Source: Colocasia esculenta (Eukaryota > Streptophyta > Magnoliopsida > Alismatales > Araceae). Taken from it: a stretch of DNA of 64,000 bases. Below are positions 29,672 to 41,020 of the stretch, piece by piece (within the stretch, counting starts at the first letter, position 1; each line of letters opens with the position of its first letter). The stretch is from NCBI GenBank assembly GCA_014218235.1, contig CM024753.1, forward strand, positions 183,062,348 to 183,126,347. Direction: 5' to 3'. Made by a program: the position numbers and the translations under genes. The notes under the pieces were generated by a model, which made no database searches, was not told the origin of the DNA, and saw only the letters and a list, made by a program, of their open reading frames with translations.

Positions 29672-29885
29672 GGGTTAAAAATAGAGATACCCCGATGGAC
29701 TTAAGTATACGGCCCACTGTATGCTTGAGGGTAAAAAGATCAAAAAATCCAGCTGAGGTGAAAACCCGAAAGGGCGCTTCAGGCAAAAATGGATAACCCC
29801 TCAACGCGAAAACCCGAAAGGGCGCGTTGGAAAAAGCTAAAGGGGGCCGGTCTTGGTGAAAACCCGAAAGGGCGCTAAGACTGGT
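29672..29885 (+). repeat. Conserved non-coding module, copy 2
   Basis: Direct repeat of 28688-28910, again with three GAAAACCCGAAAGGGCGC motifs, followed by an A-rich run (29890-29925). Confidence 0.75.
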
Positions 29886-30059
29886 AATGTGAAAAAAAAA
29901 AAAAGAAAAAAAAAAAAAAAGAAGAGACAGAAAATGAAAGGAGGAATTTCCTTGTCCTTCATCTTTATATTCATAAAGTCATAAGTCACTCTGTTACATA
30001 TTCATAAGGGGTGACAGATAGGCACACACTATTTACAAAAAAAAAACACAACAAACAAA

Positions 30060-30690
30060 TCAGGACAACGAGCCTAATACACAAAGGCTATGTTGAGAAG
30101 CAAAGCCAAGAGGGTGCCTTCTTCTGCAGCCGCTCTGCCTTCCTAGCTTTGGAAGATCCGGGCCGGCGAGAGCCGTTTCTATCTCTAGCACGGAGGCCTC
30201 CTCTTCGGGATCTTCAACTCCATCTTCGGCATCTCGGGCCTGACAAGATATTGCCTCGCCAAGCTCGCGTTCCAGCCGAGCCATCCGCAGCTCTCGCGTC
30301 TTCTGACGCTTGCGCACTTCAGCAGCTTGGGGATCATCGGCTTCAGCATCGCTCTCCAGAGCTTCAAATCGCTGGGCCCAGGTCGTCTCAACCTGACGGT
30401 GTACACCCTGTTCCAAACATCGGTGATAAAATTCATCCAACGCTCCTGCTGGACTCCCATGCTGAAGGCGGATCCCGTATGTTGCTCCAGCGCCTCTCGA
30501 ATAACTTCAATGGGCGCCGGGTCTGTGGAATCTGCCAATGCCGTTATTCGGCCAACAAGGAATTCCCAGCAGCCATCATCAGCAAAATGCGGGGCTGGTT
30601 GCGTCCCTTCAGGCCATCTTATACCATGCTCGGGGGGAGCACCAACCTCCAAGGGCGGAGAGTTCTCCTCGTCAAGATTCGGCACAATGT
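30060..30690 (-). CDS. Antisense gene of element A, last exon(s)
   Basis: Acceptor CTGGGGCAG at 30691. Encodes an acidic region followed by helical, charged sequence: EHGIRWPEGTQPAPHF, EALEQHTGSAFSMGVQQERW and, in a second frame, QRFEALESDAEADDPQ with Arg/Glu-rich coiled-coil-like sequence to a stop at 30060. The frame changes near 30440. Element B has the same blocks on the plus strand (43031-43390 and 46008-46306), including HGIEWP and ALESD. Function unknown. An apparent transmembrane stretch in the frame upstream is intron translation and not real. Confidence 0.6.
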
Positions 30691-30795
30691 CTGCCCCAGA
30701 AGAGAAATCAGCAGCAAAGAAAAAAGCTGTTAGCAAGACAAAGCTGATAAAACACCAAGTCAAAAATGCAAGGCATAAAGCTCGGCTCTTCTCAC

Positions 30796-31137
30796 CTGGG
30801 GCGGGGATTTCGCCTTCCTCCTCAGCCTCAGATTCTGAAGGTTGAGCGAGATTGGATGGTCCAGGATGCGGATCTTGAAAGGAGCTGGGAAAATATGGCG
30901 AAGTTGCATAAAATTGTTCCCCATCATATGGGAAGGTTGGAGGAACATAGGCAGCATCTGCCTGGTGAAGACCTCCGCCTCCACTTGTGGTATCGCCCAC
31001 TTGAAAGGCAGATTGAGCTGGGAAGTCCAAAAACGGGCTCATTGAAATTCCCCAACTCGGGATGGAGAAGTTCGCCCCTGAGACAGAATATGAATCTGTC
31101 GTTCCCCAGCCAAACAATTGATCACAGAATTCTGCCC
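30796..31137 (-). CDS. Antisense gene of element A, exon iii
   Basis: Acceptor TTTCAAAAG and donor GTGAGAAG. Begins GAEFCDQLFGWGTTDSYSV and carries QSAFQVGDTTSGGGGLHQAD, ending in acidic SESEAEEEGEIPAPG. Closely matched by DPHFCDQLFSWGIAGPYS and AFQVGDTAGGDGGLQQTD in element B (42570-42922). Low complexity; no domain assigned. Confidence 0.65.
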
Positions 31138-31229
31138 CTTTTGAAAGCAAATACAGCAAGGGAGGAGGATTCGTCATAAAAAGAAATATGTCATGAAAAA
31201 TATATACGGGCTTGAGAAAATCGGCTCAC

Positions 31230-31544
31230 CAAAAGAAGTTGTCCCTACAGGAGGCTCCTCCACAGGTCTCGGGATATAGACCTCAACGGGGGCAGAAGAA
31301 TACTCTCCTTCTGAAGCTCCCAGTTCAGCATATGTGAATCTTGGGCAGTCAACATCGGCTTCTACCACCCCAGAAAATGCAAAATGAGAGGGAGCACCAT
31401 CAGTCCCCTCTCCGGGCAAAAGATCTGCCATAGCCTGCAGAGTGCTCCCGTTTCCCTCTCTATGAAAAATAGAGGGACTTTCGGGCGGAGAACCACACTC
31501 ATCTGGAAGAGGTGAGCTGGCGCCCGCCTCATCAGTTTCATCAT
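31230..31544 (-). CDS. Antisense gene of element A, exon ii
   Basis: Acceptor CTGCACTAG and donor GTGAGCC. Encodes an acidic stretch containing CPRFTYAELGASEGEYSSAP and VEVYIPRPVEEPP. The same motif in B at 42298-42490 reads FTFAELGLSTEQYSSAPVEA, so the exon is conserved. Confidence 0.65.
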
Positions 31545-31628
31545 CTAGTGCAGGAAAATATGGAAGAAATCAATATGAGAACTGGTGATAAAAAAAAGGA
31601 GAGGCGGGGGAATCTCGAAAGAGTATAC

Positions 31629-31748
31629 CGCTCGAGGAGGCATATGCAGCCTCTTTGGCCTTCTCAGCTCTTCTATTGGTAGAGGAAGAAGGAGCGCCGG
31701 GGCGAGTCCCGTTGCCCCTATCCCCGTTAATCCTCAAAACGGGAGTAG
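31629..31748 (-). CDS. Antisense gene of element A, exon i (120 nt)
   Basis: Acceptor GTCTTCCAG and donor GTATACTC give a 120-base exon reading PVLRINGDRGNGTRPGAPSS and NRRAEKAKEAAYASSSG. Element B has an exon of exactly 120 bases (41866-41985) with the same pattern (GDRNN...RRAGKEKVA). It is basic, possibly a linker. Confidence 0.65.
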
Positions 31749-31828
31749 CTGGAAGACAAGGTCATCATAAGAAAAAAAAAAAAGAAGAAAAAAAAGGGAA
31801 AAAGAAGGGAAAGAGGGGTGGCTTACGT

Positions 31829-34545
31829 GCTGACTCTGATAAAGGCTTTGGTACCAGCTGAAGGAAGGTGGTGCTACAAGCTTCCCCCACTCTCTTCATA
31901 ATATCCTGAACATCTTGAAATGTCTTGGCATTTTCTAGCCGAGGGATATATTCCAGAGGCCCAATATTGCCAATTACATTAATAAGATGTCTTTCCCATC
32001 GTGTCCATCCGGGATGGCCGATGCTCTCTGGAGGTAGCTTTGTCAACAAAGGTACTGTAGGAGAGTGACCGCAGTCAGATAATAAATGATTCCACCAGCA
32101 ATATGGTGAAGAATCATCGCTGGCGACCGGGGCTTTTGTCCAGAACAGCTCTATGGATGCCAGGAGCGGTATTTCCCCCTGATAATAATACCTGTCATTT
32201 TCGGCCTTGGTACTGTGACACACTGGCATCGTAACGCCTCTTATATGAAGCTGCTATGCTGGAAAAGTGCCGGTTAAGATATGCCTCGTCAATAAGACCG
32301 GGGATAAGCTGTACTGCACAAGCCGAGAGTCCTCCCTCTCCCTTATTTTGCCAGGGGAGAGTCGGAAAATACCGCTCCGGTCAAACCACCATCTGGCATA
32401 AAAGATATCCATATGTCCCGTCATTCCTGGCGCAGGAAGGGCACATGCTGAACCTGTTTCAGGACGACGGAAATAATTCCACCAACTTGCTGCCGTCATG
32501 TGAACATCATGGCCGCGTTGGAGTCGGAGTGACAATGGAAATTCCGCAGGTGGCGGGATAGATTGATCATACCCAAAATTTCTGGCAAATCGCGAAGGAT
32601 AATAAGGCTCAGTGATAAGAGTCGATCCCACGCGATATACCAATACTCCGGGCCGAATACAGCATAGCCAGTCCTGATACACAGATTGGCTGGGGTTATT
32701 GCTATTTGCTGAATAATATTGTGTCCCGTCGGAGGTCTGGGTGCAGAAAGGCCTGGTTCCCCGGGATGCATTGTCGAATTGGAGTAGCCCCTGCTCATTG
32801 TTCGGCAGAAAAGATAAACTGGATCTAGTACTCATCAGCTCCGTCAGTGGGTCTCCAGCTGGACGATTCCGGAACATTAAAATTAATGGAGCTGAAGAGC
32901 GAGGCAAATCAATTGTCTGACACAAACTAGGCAGCAAGAGGCCGGCCCAAGCACTCAAGTAATGGGTGGGTAGCTGCACCTTCCGATCTCGGGGACTGGG
33001 ATGTGAACTCAACGATCCCAGCCCGTGAAATATATTTGCTAGTGCTGCAGGAGCCAAAGCAAGTTGACGGCCCTCTGCCAGAAGGCAAGCAGGATAAATA
33101 AGGCCTGGCCGAATATATTCTTCCTCGCCATGGGGAACCACAAAGCTGGATAGCCAGTAAACTAAGTAAGCGGCCAAATAAGTGCGGTCAGGTAGCCGCC
33201 GAGGGTTCCAACCCATATCCTTCGGGGCACAAATGAATCGTCCCCGGGAAGGCTTCTTCACTTCTTATTGCTGATATTCTTCTAAACAGCGACCCTCAAC
33301 TGAAAAGCCCTCGAAGAAGCAAAATGGCCCATTATAAAAATATCGAAGCCAGGCATTCTGACTGACTCTTATAGTTGAGGAAGATGAGGATGCTTTGTCT
33401 GTTTTCCCGGCACGGGCCAGGTCCCGCCATACTTTTGTCAGGAAACGGAGGCTATATGGATAGAAATACTGGCCAGAGCCATTGCTGCGGTGGCTGTGCA
33501 AGTCATCCAATACAATTTCTTCATAAAAAAGCCCAGATATCGGCAGGCCTGAAATTTGGTGAAAACCCCATAAGTCAATGGAAGTTTCACCCTCAGCCGT
33601 CCCGAAGGTATTCCATCTGGGGCTAAATCTCTCCACCAAACCTCGGAGAACACCTGTGTAACAGGGATAATCATATAAAGCTGCCTCAACAGCTCCATAG
33701 ATGCCAGATTTCTTCAAGATCTCGCCATAATGGTGCAAAACACCGGTCAACCACTCTGTGGCCCCATAACGAAAGATATGAGAAGATACAACTGACCAGT
33801 GGCCATACCAGCTGGGAGAAGTGAAATCAATAATCCGATCCAAAAGACATCGGATGTCATGACTTCCAGCGGCATACCGGGAATCACCTGGCATCAAATA
33901 AGTGCCATTGATCTCCATCGCAGTTGTATGGCGATTCTGCAAGTTCCAGATAACAGGGGACAGCTTCCGTGACCGAGTATAACAATCAAGGTCACGATTA
34001 TAGGGGCCAAGGTTATCAGCCGTCGGCATCCTCTTCAAAGGCATATACCCCAGAGGAAAACTGGGGTAGGAAAAGGCACAGGTACCCAGGAGGCTATCCC
34101 GGAACCTTAAAATGGCAAATTCCAGATACCTTCTCTCGGCTGAAATACAGGGATCATTCTCGGACATATTGGGTGGGATGAACCCCTGGATGAAGGAAAA
34201 TAATTCCCTGTCAGATGGGAAATGGCTTGGATAGCCTCCTCTCCGTGTATAATGATAAGTCCCCTTTTGAAGACAAATGCGGGAGTAATCCACTGAGCCG
34301 TTTGGAGCAAGACCCTCAGGGTTAAGGGTTGCTACTACATGGTAACCACTATCCAGAGAAGCTAAATTGGCTTCAGTGATACGAGGCCTCGCCAGGGCAG
34401 GCATCATAATTCCTTTCGGAACAACCCCGTCACGGGTCTTCTGGCTGTGGTTGTCCCGGGCCAAGTAATTTTTCTTGAAAGGCATGATGAAAGCCTGGGA
34501 AACCACAGGTAAAACAAAAAGGAAATTAGGAGAAGGAAAAGACAC
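31829..34545 (-). CDS. Antisense gene of element A, plant mobile domain (PMD) part
   Basis: One reading frame runs about 900 codons from ATG at 34545 to a donor GTAAGC near 31828. Only two stops interrupt it: TAA at 33265-33267 and TAG at 32254-32256. It carries the plant mobile domain, known from MAIN/MAIL1 proteins and from Ty3-gypsy and Mutator-type TEs. The signature is around residues 300-345: LRGLVERFSPRWNTF, then ETSIDLWGFHQISGLPISG. Further blocks lie at 33200-32260 (YLAAYLVYWLSSFV, ALAPAALANIFHGLGSL). It begins just inside the 3' LTR, so its promoter may be the reverse TATA of that LTR or lie within it. The role is not known; accessory nuclear function is a guess. Confidence 0.75.
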
Positions 34546-34660
34546 TAAATCCAGCTGAGCAGAAATCCGGGAACAAAAGCACTACAAAAATGCTCCGGAA
34601 TGCAAAGCAAGGATTTACACGGGTCGCGTGTCGTCACTTTCAGTTCCGACACGTGTCCCG

Positions 34661-34671
34661 TGGGGGGCATT
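34661..34671 (+). promoter_or_regulatory. Polypurine tract of element A
   Basis: TGGGGGGCATT directly before the 3' LTR; element B has the same tract in reverse (41009-41020). Confidence 0.8.
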
Positions 34672-37600
34672 TGTTGAACGGCAAAAGTGTGACACGTTTA
34701 TTTCAGCGGAAATTACAAAATCCATCAGATGATGGTCCGGCGACTAGCCTAGTTGAAGCCTATTTTGGCGGATGACGGTTCAAGTCGTGGACATGATGAA
34801 AGGGGCCGTTGGGCCACGAAATTAAATGTTGGTTATCAGCAGGCCTGGTTACAATACATTATCAGCAGCCTGCTCAGAGGCCAAAAAGTTGTGATTTAAA
34901 ATGACCCCAAGGTTATTTAAGTTACAAACTTATTAGCGGGATCCTTCCCCAAAATTCAGCAGGGGAGTTCCGGCCCTTAAAATGGTGCCCGGAGTCCCGG
35001 TTAAAATGAAAGTACAAGGAGAACATGTCTCCGTTCAAAGTACGAAGCACGGAAAAATCCGGCAGCACAAGGTCTATAGACCGAGTACGAAGGACAAGTA
35101 CAAAGAACAAGCTCGAGGAAGAACTCCGAGGCTTGCAAAGGCACCCTCTGATCGGGCAGAACTCCGAGAAGTTGGGGCGAAGCGCCAAGGAAACGGAGCC
35201 GGACTCCAGCAGCACCTCCGGCAGCACAAGGTCTATAGACCGAATACAAAGAACAAGCACAAAGAACAAGCTCGAGGAAGAACTCCGAGGCTTGCAAAGG
35301 CACCCTCCGATCGGGCAAAACTCCGAGAAGTCGGGCGAAACTCCAAAAAACAAGCAGGACTTCAGCAGCACCTCCGGGCTCCAACAAGTCCTGGAAATGA
35401 GGGTGTAGGGGGGGTATTTATAGACAAAATCCCCCCCTCTCTCCCCTCTCTTTCCATCGGTTAGGACCCCCTAACCGATGGTGACCTCACAATGAGGTCA
35501 CCATCGGTTAAGGGGGGCTCTCCCCTAACCGATGGTGACCTCAACATGAGGTCACCATCGGTTGCCCCTAACCGATGGTGACCTCATGATGAGGTCACCA
35601 TCGGTTAAGGGGGACTCTCCCCTAACCGATGGTGACCTCATCATGAGGTCACCATCGGTTGGGGCACTCTCTCTCTCCCCTCTCCCACGCATGTAAGGGG
35701 CCGAAACCCCTATAAATACCCCCCCTATTCCAAAGGAAAGGGGGTCTTCCATTTGCTCCGGCGAAGCCCTGTTGGAAAAATCCCAGAAAATAGAAAAAGA
35801 GCATTTGCTCATTCCCTCTCTCATTCTCAAATCCCTCCCGTCCGGTGTGTGAAGGTACAAATCCCCTTCTTTAGCCCGATAGGCCAGGCGCGGAAAGGAG
35901 AGCGGTCGGCGTAATCGTCATCAGCATTCCTTCTTAATCTCCATCCCCCACATCGAGCGAGTCTCTGTGGGGTGATATTCCCGGGTTTAAATGCCGTCCA
36001 TATCGAGCGAGTCTCTATGGACACATGGTATTTAAATACCCATGTTCTCCCCGCCCATCGAGCGAGTCTCTGGGATGGTGGATTTTGTGCTTATATGTAT
36101 ATGTTTTCTTGAGGAGACTCTGCCCAAGCGGAGGTTCTGCCCAAGGACATATTCGTATATTCAAAATTTGTGTTCTTATATATATGTTTCTTAAGACGAA
36201 ACTCTGCCCAAGCGGAGGTTCCGTCCATGAACACATATATAAAGATCACAAATTTGTAATTATACAAATATGTTCCTTAAGGAGAATCTCACCCGGGCAA
36301 AAATCTCTCTCAGGGGACGTATCCATGTAAATACAAACTCGTGTTATATGTATATGTTTCTTAGAGGAAACTCTGCCCAAGCGGAGGTTCTGTCCGAGAA
36401 CATATTCGTATATTCACAAATTTATGTTCTTATGTATATGTTTCTTAGAGGAAACTCTGCCCAAATGGAGACTCCCCTAAGAACATATCCATAAAATCAC
36501 AAATTTGTGCCTATACGCATATGTCTCTTAGGAGGAATCTTGCCCGGACAAAGTTCCCTCTAAATTCATATCCGTATAATCACAAACTTCATGTTTATAT
36601 AAATGTATTTCTTAGTGGAATCTCTGCCCAAATAGAGACTCCGCCCGAGAATATATCTATATAATCACAAATATGCCCCATTTGTATATGTTTCTCAAAA
36701 AAAAGGGGGACTCCGTTCATACGGGGGGCTCCTTCTTATCGGATACTCTGCTCAAGTGGAGATACCGTGAGAATATATTTACAAAGTGCAAATTTGTGTT
36801 TATACACATATATCTCTTTAAGGCAAAGTCCCTCCGGGTAAAGTTTCTCCCGAGAATACATGGATATAAACATATGCCAATATGAAAATATCTCTACAAG
36901 GACACCCTGCCTAAGTGGGGACTCACCAAGACATATTCACCTATTCAAAAAATAATAATAAAAAAAAGGGATTGTGATAATATACACACATCCAAAGAAA
37001 AAGGGAAGTGGGACAAGAACCGTGCTCAGATACCCTAAATGGGAGCACATATGCACCTCCACGAAGAATATACCCGTGGAAATGGACTTCGGACAAAAAT
37101 CACGAATGGGACAAGGACTTCCGTGGAGATACATCCATATGATCTCCGGAAATTGGACCCGCACAAGTACGAAATGAGGAGAAAAGAAACTCTACCTCAA
37201 ACTCGGACTCTGCTCAGAAATGGCATTGCAAAAGAACCTCATATAAAAATTTGCACAATCATCCTTCTAATATGGAAGTGTTACTCTGGGTTATAACACC
37301 CCCAAGTTCAGAATCAAAATCTTCGGGCATATACCCGTTCACAATAATAATCTCCATGTTTTCCCAAATGAAAACCCATAACCAACCTTTTGTAAAAAGG
37401 AGAAAAAGACCTCAAATCGGTCCACGGGTATATACCCGCTCCCCTTTTCAAAAGAAATCAAACTTTGGACTCCCAAAAAGGCAGTCATTTCAAAAATAAA
37501 ATATCCAAAACAAAAGTATTTCAAAACAATCAAAAGAAAGGAAAAACATGTCATAATCAGGATTTTTCAAGAAAAAGCATGCATATTTTTCTCGTCCTTT

Positions 37601-38062
37601 TACTATGAAATGGTATTCGGGTTTAGACCGGTATCAAATAATACCAAGTGTCCTAACTCGATGTAAATGTAACATCGATTCCGATCGATGGAGACAGAGG
37701 TCCAGCACATGCTACCCTAATCACCTGATGAGAATAGACATGGGACTCAAGAAGTTCAGATAAAAAACGGCGCACCCGTCCGTTCGCGGACACACCCGTC
37801 CTTTTTCGGACACCATACCCGTCCGTTCCACGGACACCATACCCGTCCGTTCCACGGACACCAACCCTGTCCTTTCCCCGGACACCAAAATTCTTCTTCC
37901 GCATCGCGCGGACTCTTTTTCTGTCTGTTAGACAGGCTGGCACGCCCCCGCAAATATCAAAATATAAAACAATAAATACATACGCCAAATAAAATGAATG
38001 AACGCATATCCACCGCGATATTTTCAAAAAAAAAAGGAAAATTCTCTTCCCCCGTGTCAACA
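34672..38062 (+). repeat. Element A 3' LTR
   Basis: 3391 bases, TGTTGAACGG...GTGTCAACA. It contains TATTTATA 35415-35422, four palindromes (about 35470-35662), TATAAATA 35711-35718, the three hairpins (about 35945-36075), sub-repeats (36085-36900) and the hairpin plus PBS-like motif (about 37919-37950). It differs from the 5' LTR by a few bases, one fewer U3 palindrome and one extra CCGTCCGTTCCACGGACA unit (about 37815-37850). Confidence 0.92.
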
Positions 38063-38067
38063 ACGAG

Positions 38068-39483
38068 TTAGATGAGGAGACAGATGATCCTGAAGATCCA
38101 CCTCGTCCAAACATATTTTTAGCTAGGGCTATAGAAGATGCAGAAGAGGAGAGAGGTGATAGAGACGTGGGAGGAGGGAGACAACCACATTCTTCTCAAT
38201 TTCGGGCCGAAGAAGAAGATGAGGTGGATCTTCTTGGCGACTTATCCATACGTGCAGAAGGTGAGACAGTAGTTATCATTTGTTAAAGATGTTCATTCAT
38301 TATTTTGTGATTCTCTATACCATAATTTGTGATGTTAGGGACTATTGCAGGTGGTGCAAACGTTGATGATGATGTGCAGTTTGAAAGATTGATGCTAGGC
38401 CCTACAGCCCGCTCACAGTCTATGAGAGAAGCACCTACAATTGCCTCCTTACAACCAAGAAGGAAGGGGTCACATACGCAATCTGCTACTCCATCCCAAG
38501 CTGCAAAAGGAAAGGCGGTGGCGACATCCCAACCAACGAAAGAAAAGGGGAAGGACATAGGTCAAGCAGGTGGCCCAGCCAAAGGCATTGTCATTAGAGA
38601 GCCAACTGCCCCAGCACAAAAAAAGAAGAGTTGGTTCTCCTGGGGATCCAAGAAAGGGAATAAAATGGCTGCTCCTATTTTGGATCCACTTGATATTGCA
38701 GATTTAGAAACATTGGATCCAAATGCAGAAGAAACACCTCTCGAGGATTCACCACGATTACCCAGCAACCGCTCCCATGATTCCATGACAACTGGTTCAC
38801 CGGGTGGGTCTGTAGGGGGAGGTGATGGAGATGGGGGAGGGGACGGTGGTAATGATGGAGATGGGGGAGGGGGCGGGGGTGGTGGGATACATTTCACAGC
38901 GGAGCAGCATTTTGGTGGCCATTGCACCCAAGATACCGATCATGGTGGCCCATTGCAGTACAATAGAAGGCGGAAGTTTAGGGAAGGTGGTCGTGCAGAA
39001 GGTTCAGCAGTGGATAGTGATAGCTATAACACTATGATATCTAATTTTGAAAGAATGAGCACACATGAGTCTGTGGGATCCTATGGCTATGGGGGACATA
39101 GTTATCAGCCAGAGTCCGACACAGGCTACTCCAGTGGCTATAGTGGCTACGCCACCACAGGCTACCCTACACCATATTTTCATCCACCTCTGTCTATTCA
39201 TGTTCATGTTCCTGTTCAGCAGATTTATGCTCCTGCAGAGGATGTACAAATGGCGAGTTTGAGGATAGTCCGTCCTGGATGCGAGGTGTAGGACCACTTT
39301 ATGAGGGAGTTTCAGAGCATATACTATACCATGATGACTTGGGATGAGTTTCGTACATTTGTGTCTCAAACCAAAAGTTATCATCTTATTGGGGAGCTGC
39401 CCTCAGAGTCAGATGAGTCTTTCCAGCCCCAGAGGGGTACATATGATCCATATCAGCAGGGCCAGAGATATTGGGGTTACTAG
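38068..39483 (+). pseudogene. hAT E transposase, C-terminal part after the A insertion
   Basis: The frame of 13711 resumes exactly after the duplication ACGAG, with LDEETDDPEDPPRP. The exon ends with donor GTGAGAC (38261), and a final exon from about 38338 reaches an in-frame TAG at 39289-39291. Coding character continues in the same frame to 39483. The tail is Gly/Asp-rich (38815-38885) and Tyr/Gly-rich (GYGGHSYQPESDTGYSSGYS). Low-complexity tails after the dimerisation domain are also seen in F1. Confidence 0.75.
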
Positions 39484-39882
39484 ACTCATTGTAATTTGTA
39501 TTTGGATCTAAGTTTCAGGTTTGTACTTTTTAGTTGATATAAGTCTCATTGTATTTTTCAATTGGAATTGAGTTTCATGTTTCATGTTTGTACTTTGTAG
39601 TTTGTACTCAATTTCTAATAAAATTGAATGAAAATGGATGTTTGTGTAGTATTACATGGCATAAATATCATCAGTTATACATGAAATTCTTCACAGGAGG
39701 TTTTAAACAGAGAATCAGCCAAAGAAACATCAAATCCATGCGAATCTGGCCAAACCTGGGGCAGAACCAACACTGCTTGGCAGGTTCCAGGCGAATCGAC
39801 CCGATTCGCCTCGATTTTGGGCGAATCGGATGGCATCAGGGCGAATCCGATTCGCCCCGAATCGGCGCACCAGCAAATCATA
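39484..39882 (+). other. hAT E 3' untranslated and right subterminal region
   Basis: AT-rich 3' region followed by CGAATCGG/CCGATTCGC repeats (39780-39870) and the right terminus CAAATCATA, then the 8-bp duplication. Confidence 0.6.
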
Positions 39883-39890
39883 AGACAGAG

Positions 39891-41008
39891 TTTCCTTAAG
39901 AAAACATATACACATGAGCACGAGATTGTGATTATATAGATATGTTCTTAGGCAGAACCTCTGCTTGGGCAGAGTCTCCTCTAAGAAACATATACATATA
40001 AGCACAACGTTGTGAGCATATGAGTATGTCTTTATATAAGACGCATACCCATATGAGCACAACACTCACCCATCCCAGAGTCTTGCTCGACGGGCGGGGA
40101 AAACATGTGCATCTAAATGCGCATACCCATAGAGTCTTGCTCGATATGGAGGCATTTAGAGCAAGAGAACAAGGGTATTTAAATACCATATATCCATAGA
40201 GTCTTGCTCGATATGGAAGGTATTTAAACCCTGAAGGATATTACCCCCACAGAGTCTTGCTCAATGTGGGGGCATGGACCGTATTATGACTTCTTCGAGA
40301 AGCCCTCCATGGAGGCTACCTCCGCATGGAGGGGGGTGGAGGAGATGTCGATGCCGTATGGAGGCGATCTCCCTTTTCCTTGCGCTTGTTGGGTGTTCCG
40401 CACCGAGCGGGGGAAGAGACGATACCTTCACACCGAGCGAAGAACTTGAAGAACAAAGAAGATTTTGGGAGAGAATGCTTTCTTCCTTTTTTTCTGAATT
40501 TTTGAAGGGACAGCACCCTTTTTTTTTGGAAGGGGGAAGCCGAAAGGGGCAAAAAGAGGACCCCCTTTTTTTTGAAGCAGAAAAGCCCCCTTTACATGGG
40601 GAGTGTACATGGGCTTTTATAGGGGTTTGTCCCCTTACATGCGTTGGAATGGGGTGCCCCCCCCCCTTTTAACTGATGGGAGGACCATCGGTTAAGGGGG
40701 GAAATCCCCTCCAACCGATGGTAGGACCATCAGTTGGGGGGATTTTACCCTCCAACCGATGGATAGTCCATCAGTTGGGGGGAAAGAACCCTCCAACCGA
40801 TGGACCTCCCATTCGTTGGGGGTAAACACCCCTCCAACCGATGGGGGTACTATCAGTTAGGGGAGGTTCCCCTTCCAACCGATGGGGCTTCCATCGGTTG
40901 GGGAGGGCTTGGGGTTTTGCCTATAAATAGGCCCCCATATGCCCCATTAAGGGGTGCCTTTGGGATTTCTGGAAATGGGGGTTTTGACATTTTTTTTTTA
41001 TGCCAACA
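39891..41008 (-). repeat. Right part of element B 3' LTR
   Basis: Sub-repeats (39891-40050), hairpins with loop AGAGTCTTGCTCGA (about 40075-40265), a minus-strand TATAAAA (40615-40621), a palindrome array with AACCGATGG arms (40670-40910), a plus-strand TATAAATA (40922-40929), and LTR end TGCCAACA at 41001-41008. Confidence 0.75.
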
Positions 41009-41020
41009 AATGCCCCCCAC

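Larger units (their letters stand above)
13712..38062 (+). mobile_element. Element A: 24.35-kb Ty3-gypsy Tat/Ogre-lineage LTR retrotransposon
   Basis: Two LTRs of 3422 and 3391 bases flank a 17.5-kb interior. It has a PBS (17136-17153), a polypurine tract (34661-34671) and a 5-bp duplication ACGAG. Gene order ORF1/gag-PR-RT-RNase H-archaeal RNase H-INT places it in the Tat lineage, where a second RNase H is diagnostic. Its size is Ogre-like. An extra region between INT and the 3' LTR holds tandem repeats and an antisense gene. The LTRs are nearly identical by eye, differing mainly in copy number of short repeats, so insertion was recent relative to hAT E. All plus-strand frames carry frameshifts. 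Confidence 0.92.
10059..39882 (+). mobile_element. hAT transposon E, 5.47 kb without the nested element A
   Basis: Flanked by a perfect 8-bp duplication AGACAGAG (10051-10058 and 39883-39890), as expected for hAT. Terminal sequence TAGGGTTTGG pairs imperfectly with the right end ...CAAATCATA. Both ends carry CGAATCGG-type subterminal repeats (10075-10235 and 39780-39870). It encodes one transposase gene. Without the insertion of A the element is 3653 + 1815 = 5468 bases. It landed in the LTR sub-repeats of element B. Confidence 0.85.

Noticed and set aside
30690..30796. Transmembrane-like peptide in the antisense gene
   Set aside because: The hydrophobic stretch comes from translating an intron; good donor and acceptor sites remove it.
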